Below are positions 25,484-34,340 of a stretch of DNA of 64,000 bases, piece by piece (position 1 is the stretch's first letter; each line of letters starts with the position of its first letter). This DNA comes from Roseomonas sp. OT10. Lineage in GTDB: Bacteria; Pseudomonadota; Alphaproteobacteria; Acetobacterales; Acetobacteraceae. The notes under the pieces were generated by a model that saw nothing but the letters and a program-made list of their open reading frames with translations, had not been told where the DNA came from and did not search any database. The DNA is taken from assembly GCF_020991085.1 (NCBI RefSeq), contig NZ_CP087719.1, positions 4,422,001 to 4,486,000 on the forward strand, in the 5' to 3' direction. The position numbers and the translations under genes are program-made.

Positions 25484-27079
25484 ATGCAGCGGCGTGATCT
25501 GCTTCTTTCGGCCTCGCTTCTCGCGCTTGCTCCAACCCTCTCCACACCGGCCCGGGCCGCGAAGCGCGGTGGAACGCTGACCTTCGCCCGCTATGCGGAC
25601 TGCATCTTCCTCGATCCCGTCAACACCGCGCAGAACGCGGACATCTGGATCTCGCTGAACCTCTACGACACGCTGCTGCAGCCCGAGCTGGACGGGAAGG
25701 GCGGCACCCAGGCCGGCCTCGCCGAGAGCTACGCCTTCTCCGACGAAGGGCGCACGCTCACCTTCAAGATGCGCCCGGGCATCCGCTTCGCCGACGGCTC
25801 GCCTATCACCGTCGGCGACGTGAAGTGGTCGCTGGACCGGGCGCGGGGGAAGGAGACGGGCGGGGAGTTCGCCTTCCTGCTGGCCGCCATCGGGGAGATC
25901 GAGACGCAGGGCGACGACACCGTCATCCTGCGCATGGCCCGGCCGGACCCCGCCATCCTGCAGGCGCTGGCCACCTTCAACGCCGGCATCATGTCGGAGA
26001 AGCTGCTGATGGCGGCGCCCGGCGCCAATCTGGCGGAGAAGTCCAAGGCCTTCGCCGAGAAGCCGGTGGGATCGGGCCCCTTCGTGCTGGAGAGCTGGCG
26101 CCGCAACAGCGAGATGGTGCTGAAGCGCAACCCCTACTACTGGAAGAAGGGCGAGGACGGGCAGCCGCTGCCCTACCTCGACACCATCCGCTTCCTCATC
26201 ATCCCCGACGACGCCACGCGCATCCTCAAGCTGCGCGCCGGCGAGGTGGATGCGACGGAATTCGTGCCCTATGCCCGGGTGGCGGAGCTGAAGGCCGATC
26301 CCAAGCTGAACATGGTGCTCTTCCCGGCGGCCCAGGTGCAGTACTTCACCCTCAACACCCGGCCGACGCTGAGCGACGGCAGCAAGAACCCGCTCTCGGA
26401 CGTGCGCGTGCGCCAGGCGCTGAACTACGCCACCAACAAGCAGGCGCTGATCCAGGTGGTGACGCATGGGGTGGGCTCGCCGCAGCACAGCTTCATGCCC
26501 ATGTCCACGCCGCATGCCTACGGGCCGGAGCCCGCCTACCCCTACAACCTCGCCAAGGCGAAGCAGCTGATGGCCGAGGCGGGCTATCCCAACGGCGGCT
26601 TCGAGGTGACCTGCATGGCGCTGGCCGGCAGCGCCGACGACGCGGCCAAGCTCGCCACGCTGCAACAGATGTGGTCCCAGCTCGGCGTGCGGCTGAAGAT
26701 CGAGCAGCTGGAGAATGCGACCCGGCAGGATCGCTTCAACAACTATCGGTTCCAGATGCGCACCTCGCTCTGGACCAACGACCTGAACGACCCGAAGCAG
26801 ATCACCTCGATCATGGCCTATTACCCGACGCGCCAATCCAACCGCACGGGCTGGAACGACGAGGTGACGAACGAGCTCTTCCGGCAGTCGGAGGTGGAGA
26901 TGGACCCGGCCAAGCGCGGCGAGATGTACCGGACCATCCAGCAGCGCTTCATGGCGGCGGCGCCCTACATCTTCGGGATGGAGGTCCCCTATCCCGTCGC
27001 CATGACCAAGCGGGTCCACGACTTCGTGCAGATCCCGCTGGGGAACAACATCTTCCTCAACGCCTGGGTGGACGGCTGA
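25484..27079 (+). CDS. Dipeptide/oligopeptide-type ABC substrate-binding protein
   Basis: Periplasmic family 5 (DppA/OppA-like) receptor. The 531-residue product has a signal peptide (MQRRDLLLSASLLALAPTLS, cleavage after ARA), then KRGGTLTFARYADCIFLDPV. The family core is ITVGDVKWSLDRARG and VRQALNYATNKQALI. ATG at 25484 is chosen because the signal peptide starts there; ATG at 25469 would add five residues. It heads a five-gene operon with two permeases and two ATPases. Family members bind di/oligopeptides, glutathione, nickel chelates or opines; substrate not determinable. Confidence 0.92.
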   Translation: MQRRDLLLSASLLALAPTLSTPARAAKRGGTLTFARYADCIFLDPVNTAQNADIWISLNLYDTLLQPELDGKGGTQAGLAESYAFSDEGRTLTFKMRPGIRFADGSPITVGDVKWSLDRARGKETGGEFAFLLAAIGEIETQGDDTVILRMARPDPAILQALATFNAGIMSEKLLMAAPGANLAEKSKAFAEKPVGSGPFVLESWRRNSEMVLKRNPYYWKKGEDGQPLPYLDTIRFLIIPDDATRILKLRAGEVDATEFVPYARVAELKADPKLNMVLFPAAQVQYFTLNTRPTLSDGSKNPLSDVRVRQALNYATNKQALIQVVTHGVGSPQHSFMPMSTPHAYGPEPAYPYNLAKAKQLMAEAGYPNGGFEVTCMALAGSADDAAKLATLQQMWSQLGVRLKIEQLENATRQDRFNNYRFQMRTSLWTNDLNDPKQITSIMAYYPTRQSNRTGWNDEVTNELFRQSEVEMDPAKRGEMYRTIQQRFMAAAPYIFGMEVPYPVAMTKRVHDFVQIPLGNNIFLNAWVDG

Positions 27080-27091
27080 GGGCCGGCCGGG

Positions 27092-28030
27092 ATGCACCTC
27101 GCCGGCATCCTGGGCCGCCGGCTCCTGCAGATCGCCTTCACGGTGCTGGTGGTGGCCGCGCTGGTCTTCTGCCTGATGCGGTTGCTGCCCGGCGATGCCG
27201 CGCTGGTCATGCTGGGCGAGCGGGCGACGGATGAATCCATCGCCCGGATGCGCGTCCAGCTGGGCGTGGACCGGCCGATCCTGGTGCAGTTCTGGGACTT
27301 CCTGATCCGCCTGCTGACGTTGCGCTTCGGCGATTCCATCATGATGCGCGTGCCGGTCACCCGCCTGATCGCCGACCACCTGCCGGTGACGCTGCTGCTG
27401 ACCGGCATGGCCGCCACCCTGGCCCTGCTCATCGCCGTGCCGCTGGCCTTCTGGTCGGCGCTGCGGCGCGACGGCTGGGCGGATGCGGCGATCCGGGTCT
27501 TCGCCCAGATCAGCGTCTCCATGCCCGTCTTCTACATCGGCCTGGTGCTGCTCATCACCCTGGCCGCCGGGCTGCGCTGGTTCCCGGTGGGCGGGATCGG
27601 CGAGAGCTTCGTCCAGAACCTCTACTACCTGTTCCTGCCGGCCCTCACGCTCGCCCTCTCCCTCTCGGCCATCCTGCTGCGCAACCTGCGCCAGTCGCTG
27701 ATCGAGGTGCTGGATGCGGAGTATGTCGGCTTCGCCACCGCCAAGGGCCTGCCGCGCTCCCTGATCCTGCGCCGGCATGTGCTGCGCAACGCCTGGGTCT
27801 CCACCGTCACCCTGCTGGGGCTGCATATCGGCACGCTGGTGGGCGGCGCGGTCATCACCGAGACGGTCTTCGCCATTCCCGGCATCGGCCGGCTGATGAT
27901 CGACAGCATCTTCGCACGCGACTACGCCGTGGTGCAGGGGCTGACGGTGGTGCTGGCGGTGCTGGTCTCCCTCGTCTTCCTCCTGCTGGACACGGTCCAG
28001 GCGGCGCTCGACCCAAGGGTGGGGACATGA
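27092..28030 (+). CDS. DppB-type ABC permease
   Basis: Inner-membrane permease of the dipeptide-type importer. The 312-residue product has six hydrophobic segments, an N-terminal GRRLLQIAFTVLVVAALVFCLMRLLPGDAA region typical of DppB, and the coupling loop DAEYVGFATAKGLPRSLILRRHVLRNAW. It begins 12 bases after the binding-protein stop and overlaps the next gene by 4 bases (ATGA). Confidence 0.92.
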   Translation: MHLAGILGRRLLQIAFTVLVVAALVFCLMRLLPGDAALVMLGERATDESIARMRVQLGVDRPILVQFWDFLIRLLTLRFGDSIMMRVPVTRLIADHLPVTLLLTGMAATLALLIAVPLAFWSALRRDGWADAAIRVFAQISVSMPVFYIGLVLLITLAAGLRWFPVGGIGESFVQNLYYLFLPALTLALSLSAILLRNLRQSLIEVLDAEYVGFATAKGLPRSLILRRHVLRNAWVSTVTLLGLHIGTLVGGAVITETVFAIPGIGRLMIDSIFARDYAVVQGLTVVLAVLVSLVFLLLDTVQAALDPRVGT

Positions 28031-28974
28031 GCGGCGGCGCCCCGGCACAGGCGATGCAGGACGGCGCCGCCCCCGATCGTCCCGTGACGGATCGCCTCGC
28101 CCCGGATCGCCCGGTGACGGGGCGCCCCGTGGCGGATCAAGCGACCGTGCTGGCCCGGCCACGGCAGCGCGCCCGGCTGCCGGCCTCCGGCCTGGTGGGC
28201 GCGGCGATCCTCCTGATCTTCCTGGCCTGCGCCCTGCTGCCGGGATGGATCGCGCCCTACGACCCGCTGGAGTTCGACTACGTCGCGCTGATGCAGCCGC
28301 CGAGCTGGGCGCATCCCTTCGGCACCGACAACTTCGGCCGCGACGTGCTGTCGCGCACCATCTGGGCGGCCCAGGTGGACCTGCAGATCGCCATCTTCGC
28401 CACCCTCTTCCCGGCGCTCTTCGGCTCCCTCGCCGGCTGCGTCATCGGCTATGTCGGGGGCTGGCCGGACGCGCTGTTCCGGCGGCTGGTGGACGTGATC
28501 GTGACCATCCCCTTCGTGGTGCTGGTCATCGCCATCGTCGCCGTGCTGGGGCCCGGCCTGATCAACATGTACATCGCCATCTCCGCGGTCGGCTGGATCG
28601 TCTATGCCCGGCTGATGCGGGCGGAGATCATCGCCCAGAAGAAGCGCGACTACGCGGCGGCGGGGCGGGTGATGGGCTATGGCAGCGGCCGCATCATCTT
28701 CCGCCACCTGCTGCCCAACGCCGTCTCCCCCATCCTCGTCTACTGGATGACGGACATGTCGCTGGCGATCCTGCTGGGTTCGAGCCTGGGCTACCTGGGG
28801 CTGGGGGCGCAGCCACCCACGGCGGAATGGGGGGTGCTGATCGCCGACGGCAAGAACTTCATGACCACGGCCTGGTGGATGTCGATCTTCCCCGGCATCG
28901 CCATCGTGCTGGCCGGCACGGGCTTCAGCCTGTTCGGCGACGGGCTGGCCGCCTGGCTGCGGCGCCGCGCGTGA
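28027..28974 (+). CDS. DppC-type ABC permease with an extended N-terminus
   Basis: Second inner-membrane permease of the dipeptide-type importer, 315 residues. The conserved part starts near residue 50 (LVGAAILLIFLACALLPGWIAPYDP) and includes FGTDNFGRDVLSRTIWAAQ and the coupling loop KKRDYAAAGRVMGYGSGRIIFRHLLPNA. The first 50 residues are unusual: a Pro/Asp/Arg-rich segment with PDRPVT appearing twice (residues about 19-34), absent from ordinary DppC proteins. The ATG at 28027 overlaps the dppB-like stop. A later in-frame GTG could trim this extension, but the ATGA overlap favours the long form. Confidence 0.9.
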   Translation: MSGGAPAQAMQDGAAPDRPVTDRLAPDRPVTGRPVADQATVLARPRQRARLPASGLVGAAILLIFLACALLPGWIAPYDPLEFDYVALMQPPSWAHPFGTDNFGRDVLSRTIWAAQVDLQIAIFATLFPALFGSLAGCVIGYVGGWPDALFRRLVDVIVTIPFVVLVIAIVAVLGPGLINMYIAISAVGWIVYARLMRAEIIAQKKRDYAAAGRVMGYGSGRIIFRHLLPNAVSPILVYWMTDMSLAILLGSSLGYLGLGAQPPTAEWGVLIADGKNFMTTAWWMSIFPGIAIVLAGTGFSLFGDGLAAWLRRRA

Positions 28975-29948
28975 CACCGCTCCTCTCCCTTCGCGACCTC
29001 TCCGTCCATGTCGGGGGCGTGACCCCCGTCTCCGGCGTCAGCCTCGATGTCGGGCGCGGCGAGGTGCTGGGGCTGGTCGGGGAATCCGGCTCCGGCAAGA
29101 GCCTCACCCTGCGGGCGGTGCTGCGGCTGCTGCCGCCCGCGGCCCGGGTCACCGGCCAGGCGCTGTGGGACGGGCAGGACCTCGTCACCCTGCCCGAGCC
29201 GCGCATCCGCGCCCTGCGGGGCCGCGACATCGCGATGATCTTCCAGGAGCCGATGACGGCCCTGAACCCCGTGGTCCCCGTGGGCGTGCAGATCACCGAG
29301 AGCCTCGGCGTGCATCTCGGGCTGCGCGGCGGTGCCGCGCGCCGACGGGCGGTGGAGCTGCTGGACCAGGTCGGCATCCCCGACGCGGCGCGGCGCCTGG
29401 GCGCCTTTCCGCATGAATTCTCGGGCGGCATGCGGCAGCGGGCGATGATCGCCATCGCGCTCGCCGCCGGCCCGAAGCTGCTCCTGGCCGACGAGCCGAC
29501 CACGGCGCTCGACGTCACCATCCAGGACCAGATCCTGAAGCTGCTGCTGCGGCTGAAGGACGAGCTGGCGATGAGCGTGGTGCTGGTCACCCACGATCTC
29601 GGCGTGGTGGCGGGCACCTGCGACCGGGTCGCCGTGCTCTATGCCGGGCGGGTGATGGAGACGGGGCCGACGGAGCGGCTCTTCGCCCGTCCGTCGCATG
29701 CCTACACGCTGGGCCTGCTGCGCTCCCTGCCGGATGCGGCGCATGCGCGGCAGCGGCTCCAGGGCATCCCCGGCGTGCCGCCCGATCCCGCGGCGCTGCC
29801 ACAGGGCTGCCGCTTCCTGCCGCGCTGCGCCTATGCGGTGCCCGCCTGCCGCCCGGGGCAGCCGCCGCTGCTGGAAGTCGCGGAGGGGCAGGATTCCGCC
29901 TGCGTGCGGGCGCGTGAGCTGCTCGAAGAAGCGCCGGAGGCGGCATGA
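28971..29948 (+). CDS. DppD-type ABC ATPase
   Basis: First ATPase of the dipeptide-type importer. The 325-residue product has Walker A GESGSGKSL, Q-loop MIFQEPMTALNPV, signature FSGGMRQRAMIAIAL, Walker [17 protein letters not shown] and H-loop VTHDLGVV. Its C-terminal oligopeptide-type extension has the Cys cluster GCRFLPRCAYAVPAC, associated with an iron-sulfur or metal site in Dpp/Opp ATPases. Translation starts at a GTG overlapping the upstream stop (GTGA) and ends with an ATGA overlap. Confidence 0.93.
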   Translation: MTPLLSLRDLSVHVGGVTPVSGVSLDVGRGEVLGLVGESGSGKSLTLRAVLRLLPPAARVTGQALWDGQDLVTLPEPRIRALRGRDIAMIFQEPMTALNPVVPVGVQITESLGVHLGLRGGAARRRAVELLDQVGIPDAARRLGAFPHEFSGGMRQRAMIAIALAAGPKLLLADEPTTALDVTIQDQILKLLLRLKDELAMSVVLVTHDLGVVAGTCDRVAVLYAGRVMETGPTERLFARPSHAYTLGLLRSLPDAAHARQRLQGIPGVPPDPAALPQGCRFLPRCAYAVPACRPGQPPLLEVAEGQDSACVRARELLEEAPEAA

Positions 29949-30967
29949 GCGAGGTCCTGCTCCGCGCCGACGACCTGGAGCGCAGCTTTCCGGGCCGCCG
30001 CTCCCTGGCCGAGGTGATCCGCGGCGCGCCCGGCCCGGCGGTCCGCGCCCTGGCCGGCGTCAGCATCGCCCTCAACCGGGGCGAGACGCTGGCGGTGGTG
30101 GGAGAATCCGGCTGCGGCAAGTCCACCCTGGCCCGTGCCCTGGTGCGGCTGATCGACCTCGATTCCGGACAGATCGACTTCGAGGGGCAGGATGTCCGTC
30201 GCCTGGCGGGCGAGGCGCTGCGCCGCTTCAACCGCCGGGTCCAGATGGTGTTCCAGGACCCCTACGGCTCGCTGAACCCGCGCATGACGGTGGGCGAGAC
30301 GCTGGCCGAGGCGCTGCGCGTCCACCGCATGGTGCCCCCGGCCGGGATCGCGGGGCGCGTGGCGGAGCTGCTGTCCCTGGTACGCCTGCCGGCCGATGCC
30401 GCGGGCCGGCTGCCGCATGAGTTCTCGGGCGGGCAGCGCCAGCGCATCGCCATCGCCCGCGCGCTCGCGGTGGAGCCCGAGGTGCTGATCGCGGACGAGA
30501 TCGTCTCGGCGCTCGACGTCTCCGTGCAGGCGCAGATCCTGAACCTGCTGCTGGACATGCAGGAGCGGCTGAACCTCTCCATCCTCTTCGTCTCGCACGA
30601 CCTGCGCGTGGTGCGGCACCTCGCCCACCAGGTCGCGGTGATGTATCTGGGCCGGGTGGTGGAGCTGGGGCCGGCCGACGCCATCTTCGACCGGCCGAAG
30701 CACCCCTATACCCGGGCACTGCTGCGCGCGGCGCCGCGCCTGGAGGCGGGAGCCTCGCGGCGCTCGACCGTCGCCGCCCTCAGCGGCGAGTTGCCGAGCC
30801 CGATGCGCGTGCCCTCCGGCTGCCCCTTCCACACGCGCTGCCCCAGCGCCTTCGCGCGCTGTTCGCAGGACGTCCCGGTGCTGCGCGTGGACGGAGAGAG
30901 GCGCCAGGTCGTGTGTCACCTGTACGACGCGGCGGGCGAGCCCGTCGCCGGTGACGCACCGTCCTGA
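29945..30967 (+). CDS. DppF-type ABC ATPase
   Basis: Second ATPase of the dipeptide-type importer. The 340-residue product has Walker A GESGCGKST, Q-loop MVFQDPYGSLNPRMTVGETL, signature FSGGQRQRIAIARAL, Walker B VLIADEIVSALDVSVQ (Ile in place of the more usual Pro after DE) and H-loop VSHDLRVV. The oligopeptide-type C-terminal Cys motif GCPFHTRCPSAFARC is present. It starts at an ATGA overlap and is the last gene of the transporter; a PhnW-like aminotransferase gene follows after 79 bases. Confidence 0.93.
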   Translation: MSEVLLRADDLERSFPGRRSLAEVIRGAPGPAVRALAGVSIALNRGETLAVVGESGCGKSTLARALVRLIDLDSGQIDFEGQDVRRLAGEALRRFNRRVQMVFQDPYGSLNPRMTVGETLAEALRVHRMVPPAGIAGRVAELLSLVRLPADAAGRLPHEFSGGQRQRIAIARALAVEPEVLIADEIVSALDVSVQAQILNLLLDMQERLNLSILFVSHDLRVVRHLAHQVAVMYLGRVVELGPADAIFDRPKHPYTRALLRAAPRLEAGASRRSTVAALSGELPSPMRVPSGCPFHTRCPSAFARCSQDVPVLRVDGERRQVVCHLYDAAGEPVAGDAPS

Positions 30968-31046
30968 CAGGAGCCTGCGTGCCGAGGCCGCCCCTCGACA
31001 CGCCCATGCACGCCGCACAGCCACCACCGCCCCAGGGAGCCCGGAC

Positions 31047-32186
31047 ATGACCCAGGATATCGCCGACGAGCCGCTGCTGCTGACGCCGGGGCCGTGCAGC
31101 CTGAGCCGCACGGTGAAGGAGGCGATGCTGCACGACTACGCCTCCGGCGAGGAGGTGATGGTCGAAAAGATCAGGCATTGCCGCAGCACCCTGCTGGACC
31201 TGGTGAACGGCCATGGCAGCCACACGGCGGTTCCGATCGTGGGCAGCGGCACCTATGCCAACGAGGCGGCGATCGGCACGCTGGTGCCGCGCGACGGCAA
31301 GCTTCTGGTCCATACCAACGGCGTCTACGGCGACCGCATCGTGGACATCGCGCGCCACCTGCGCATCCCCTACGCCTCCTTCCGCACCGCGCCCTTCACC
31401 CCGCCGACGGCGGAGCAGTTCGAGGAGGCGCTGGCCGCCGACCCGGCCATCACCCACGTCATGGTGGTGCATTGCGAGACCTCCACCGGCATCCTGAATC
31501 CGGTGGCAGAGATCGCCGCCGTCTGCCGCCGGCGCGGCGTGGGGCTGCTGATTGATGCCGTCGCCTCCTTCGGCATCATGGAGCTGGACGCGAAGGCGCT
31601 GTCCTACGACGCTGTGGTGCTCTCGGCGAACAAGGGCATCCAGGCGCCGCCGGGCATCGCCTGGGTAATCGCCAAGCGCACGGTGCTGGAGGAAAGCCAG
31701 GGCAACTCGCCGTCCCTCTCGCTCGACCTGTGGGACCAGTACCAGCACATCGAGCGGACCAACCATTTCCGCTTCACCCCGGCGACACACCTGATCCTCG
31801 CCTTCTCCCAGGCCCTGAAGGAGCATGCGGAGGAGGGCGGCATCGCGGGGCGGCAAGCCCGCTACCGCGCCTCCTGGCGACGGCTGGTGGACGGGATGCG
31901 GCAGATGGGCTTTCGCACCCTGCTGGATGACGCCGTGGCCTCGCCCATCGTGGCGACCTTCCACGAGCCGCAGGACGAGAACTACAGCTTCGCCAGGCTC
32001 TATGCGGGGATGAAGGCGCGCGGCTTCATCATCTTCCCGGGCCGGCTGGCGGCCGCGAACACCTTCCGCATCGCCTGCATCGGTGTCGTCACCCCCGACG
32101 ACATCGCTCGCGCCATGGAGGCCCTGGCCGAGACCATGGCCGAGATGGGTGTCCGCTCCTTCGGCCGCGAACCGGTCCCGGCCTGA
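31047..32186 (+). CDS. PhnW-like class V aminotransferase
   Basis: PLP-dependent aminotransferase related to 2-aminoethylphosphonate-pyruvate transaminase (PhnW), possibly converting an aminoalkyl compound plus pyruvate to an aldehyde plus alanine. The 379-residue product has LLTPGPCSLSRTV near the start, a GSGTYANEAA phosphate-binding loop, the PLP-contacting Asp in LLIDAVASFG (D170) and the Schiff-base lysine in SANKGIQAPPG (K196). AGGGAG lies 8 bases before the ATG at 31047. It lies 79 bases after the dipeptide-type transporter and may extend that operon, but no phosphonatase (PhnX) gene is nearby. Serine-pyruvate or alanine-glyoxylate transaminase activity is possible instead. Confidence 0.85.
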   Translation: MTQDIADEPLLLTPGPCSLSRTVKEAMLHDYASGEEVMVEKIRHCRSTLLDLVNGHGSHTAVPIVGSGTYANEAAIGTLVPRDGKLLVHTNGVYGDRIVDIARHLRIPYASFRTAPFTPPTAEQFEEALAADPAITHVMVVHCETSTGILNPVAEIAAVCRRRGVGLLIDAVASFGIMELDAKALSYDAVVLSANKGIQAPPGIAWVIAKRTVLEESQGNSPSLSLDLWDQYQHIERTNHFRFTPATHLILAFSQALKEHAEEGGIAGRQARYRASWRRLVDGMRQMGFRTLLDDAVASPIVATFHEPQDENYSFARLYAGMKARGFIIFPGRLAAANTFRIACIGVVTPDDIARAMEALAETMAEMGVRSFGREPVPA

Positions 32187-32204
32187 CGACATCACTGCGG
32201 GGTG

Positions 32205-32339
32205 GCGCTGGCATCCGCCGTCGCCCCCCCTCCGCCGGGGGCAAGCCGACGCCCGCACCACGGCAGAAGTCTGGCTCCGCCTGATTGGGGTCAGCCTGCG
32301 AACTGATCCGCACGGCATGATGCGTTGACACCTGCCGGG
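32205..32339 (+). repeat. Partial structured-repeat sequence upstream of copy C
   Basis: Scrambled pieces resembling the dispersed element, including AGAAGTCTGGCTCCGCC (compare the CCAGACT box of full copies, inverted) and TCAGCCTGCGAACTGAT (compare the GTCAG...CTGAC module). It suggests a decayed or rearranged copy next to copy C. Confidence 0.5.
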
Positions 32340-32715
32340 GTGGTGTCCGTGGCCCGGGGGCAAGGCTCTGCCTCGCCCCCGTACCCCCACTCCGCCAGGA
32401 CCCTGCGGGCCCTGGACCCGATCGGCGCTGCCGCGCGGATGACTGCGACGGGGTCGAGGCGCCGAGGAGCATGGCTCCTCGGCGAGTACGGCCACAGCAC
32501 TCGCTGACGCCTCCTGATTTTTTCAGAGTCCCGCCTGTCCGAGCTCCGTCAGGGTTCAGCCCGCAGGCTGACGGCAGCCGCGAAGAGCCAACTCCCAGCG
32601 GGGTCCGGGGCCCGCTCGTGGCCCCGGCAGGGGAGGGTCCGGGACGGGGATCGACGCACGGCGTCGATGCCGCAGGCCGGCGTCCCCTCCAGGTCCGCCG
32701 CCTGAACACCACGGC
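32340..32715 (+). repeat. Structured intergenic repeat, copy C, downstream of the PhnW-like gene
   Basis: The closest relative of copy A. It contains hairpin 1 near 32354-32381, hairpin 2 (32395-32415, CCAGGaCCC/GGGcCCTGG), a CGGGGTCGAGGCGCC box, hairpin 3 (32461-32483, GCCGAGGAGC/GCTCCTCGGC), a GCCTGTCCGAG box, CCGTCAG/CTGACGG arms, the CCAACTCCCAGCGGGG box and hairpin 5 (32605-32627). Hairpin 6 is expanded: a perfect 8-base-pair stem ATCGACGC/GCGTCGAT (32649-32667) is inserted in it. It lies on the same strand as the aminotransferase gene and 3' of it. Confidence 0.85.
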
Positions 32716-32740
32716 ACGACCGGTCAGGGCAGTTCCTCGT

Positions 32741-32960
32741 TCGTATAAGGCAGGCGGCCCACGCCCGGCGGGGACACCGAGGCGCCGGCACGCACGGTCT
32801 TTGCCTTCGCCCCGGCGCCTTGCCTCGTCTTCAGGTTCAGCCTGCCGGCTTCGCCACAGCGGGACGGAGCCAACTCTCCGCAGGGCGGTCCGGGGAGTGG
32901 GCGGGACAGCACCCCACCTCGCCCCACAGCGCACGCCCGCGCCTTTCAGCGGGCAGTGCC
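32741..32960 (+). repeat. Degenerate structured-repeat copy downstream of copy C
   Basis: Contains recognisable late modules in the same order as full copies: AGGTTCAGCCTGCCGGC, then GGGACGGAGCCAACTCTCC, then GCGGTCCGGGG. The palindromes are largely lost. It follows copy C directly and probably is a decayed tandem copy. It ends at the stop of the small exported protein gene. Confidence 0.5.
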
Positions 32961-33485
32961 TCAGGGATTAGGAGGCAGGGAAGCCGGAGCCGCGGCGGGA
33001 GGCGGTGTCGATGCGGCCACAGGCGGGGCGGCTGCGGGCAGCGGGGAGGTGGCCGCGGCCGAGCGCTGGGTTTGCAAGGTGCGACGGTCGGCCTCGACCT
33101 GACGCTGCAACTCGCTCAGCTGCTGTTCGCGCTCGGCCATGCGACGCTCCAGCCACTGGGTTTCCACCGTCGCCACCGTCGGGGCAGGCGCCGGCGTCGT
33201 GCGGCGCGCCACGCGCCGGGCCGGTGCGGCGGAGGCTCGGCGGACCGGGGGCGGGGCCGGGACCATGGCAGGGGGCGGGGCCCAGTCGAGGATCGGGACG
33301 GGTGCGCTGCGGGCGCCGCCGGGCATCGCCTGGGACGTGGCCGGGGAGGCCAGGAAGCGGTCCAGCGTGGTGATGGTCTGGCGCAAGGCGTCGCCGCCGG
33401 GGCCGACCTCGTTCGGCCAGGTCTGTGCCCAGGCGGCAGCGGGGAGGAGGAGGGCCAGGACGGCGGAGACGGCTAGGCGCGGCAC
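32961..33485 (-). CDS. Exported coiled-coil hypothetical protein
   Basis: A 174-residue protein with a clear signal peptide (MPRLAVSAVLALLLPAAAWA, cleavage before QTWPNEV). It has a Pro/Ala/Arg-rich central part and a helical, probably coiled-coil segment (QWLERRMAEREQQLSELQRQ, around residues 110-135), then a Pro/Ala-rich tail. Start is GTG at 33485 with AGGAGG 6 bases upstream. I do not recognise a family. It lies 48 bases downstream of uppP on the same strand and may be co-transcribed with it; an envelope role is plausible but unproven. Confidence 0.62.
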   Translation of the reverse strand: MPRLAVSAVLALLLPAAAWAQTWPNEVGPGGDALRQTITTLDRFLASPATSQAMPGGARSAPVPILDWAPPPAMVPAPPPVRRASAAPARRVARRTTPAPAPTVATVETQWLERRMAEREQQLSELQRQVEADRRTLQTQRSAAATSPLPAAAPPVAASTPPPAAAPASLPPNP

Positions 33486-33533
33486 GGGGGTCCTCCTGTG
33501 TCGATGCTCCGCGCTACCGGCGCGTGCGGATCC

Positions 33534-34340
33534 CTAGCGGAGCACCAGCCACACTAACACGATTCCGCCCAGGGCGATGCGGTACCAGCCGAAGGGCTCG
33601 AAGCCCATGCGGCTGATGTGGCGCAGCACCCAGCGAACCACGGCCAGGCCGACCACGAAGGCCGCGAAGAAGCCCAGGGTGATCTGCCCCAGATCGTCCA
33701 GGTGCAGCTCGCCGCGGGCCTTCCACAGGCTGTAGGTGGTGGCCGCGATCATGGTCGGGATGGCCAGCAGGAAGGAGAACTCGGCCGCCGCCTTGCGCTC
33801 CACCCCCAGCAGCAGGGCGCCGATGATGGTGGCACCGGAGCGGCTGGTGCCGGGGATCATCGCCAGCACCTGGCCGAAACCGATCAGGAAGGCGGCCAGC
33901 GGGCCGATTTCCGGGATGGAGCCGATCTTCGGAGCGGGGCGGGTGCGCTCGATGACGATCAGGGCGACGCCGCCCAGGATCAGCGCCGTGGCCACCACCC
34001 AGGGATTGAACAACAGGGTGGTGATGGTCTTGTGCAGCGTCGCGCCCAGGATGAGGGCGGGCAGGAAGGCGAGCAGCAGGTTCACCGCCACGTAGCGCTC
34101 GCGCGTCCGGGGTGTCCACATGCCGCGGGCGATCGCGATCAGGTCGCCGCGATAGACCCAGATGACGGCCAGGATGGCGCCGAGCTGGATGCTGATCTCG
34201 AAGGTCTTCCCCGGGGGGCCTTCGAAGCCGATCAGCTCGCTGAGCAGGATCAGGTGGCCCGTCGAGGAGATGGGCAGGAATTCGGTAAGCCCTTCCACCA
34301 CCCCCATCAGGAGGGCGGAGAAGAGAGCGGCGATATCCAT
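33534..34340 (-). CDS. uppP: Undecaprenyl-diphosphatase
   Basis: Inner-membrane phosphatase (BacA/UppP family) that recycles undecaprenyl pyrophosphate to the monophosphate lipid carrier used for peptidoglycan and O-antigen synthesis. The 268-residue product has about eight membrane segments, the EFLPISSTGHL motif (20-30) and the PGTSRSGATI motif, both parts of the active site. Met at 34340 begins the family-typical MDIAALFSALLMGVVEG; a 28-residue frame extension upstream is not family-like. Its product would serve the surface-polysaccharide locus found 15 kb away. Confidence 0.95.
   Translation of the reverse strand: MDIAALFSALLMGVVEGLTEFLPISSTGHLILLSELIGFEGPPGKTFEISIQLGAILAVIWVYRGDLIAIARGMWTPRTRERYVAVNLLLAFLPALILGATLHKTITTLLFNPWVVATALILGGVALIVIERTRPAPKIGSIPEIGPLAAFLIGFGQVLAMIPGTSRSGATIIGALLLGVERKAAAEFSFLLAIPTMIAATTYSLWKARGELHLDDLGQITLGFFAAFVVGLAVVRWVLRHISRMGFEPFGWYRIALGGIVLVWLVLR

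Noticed and set aside
31047-32186. Calling the class V aminotransferase gene phnW outright
   Set aside because: Resemblance is good, but there is no phosphonate gene nearby, and related serine or alanine transaminases look similar, so the symbol was left empty.
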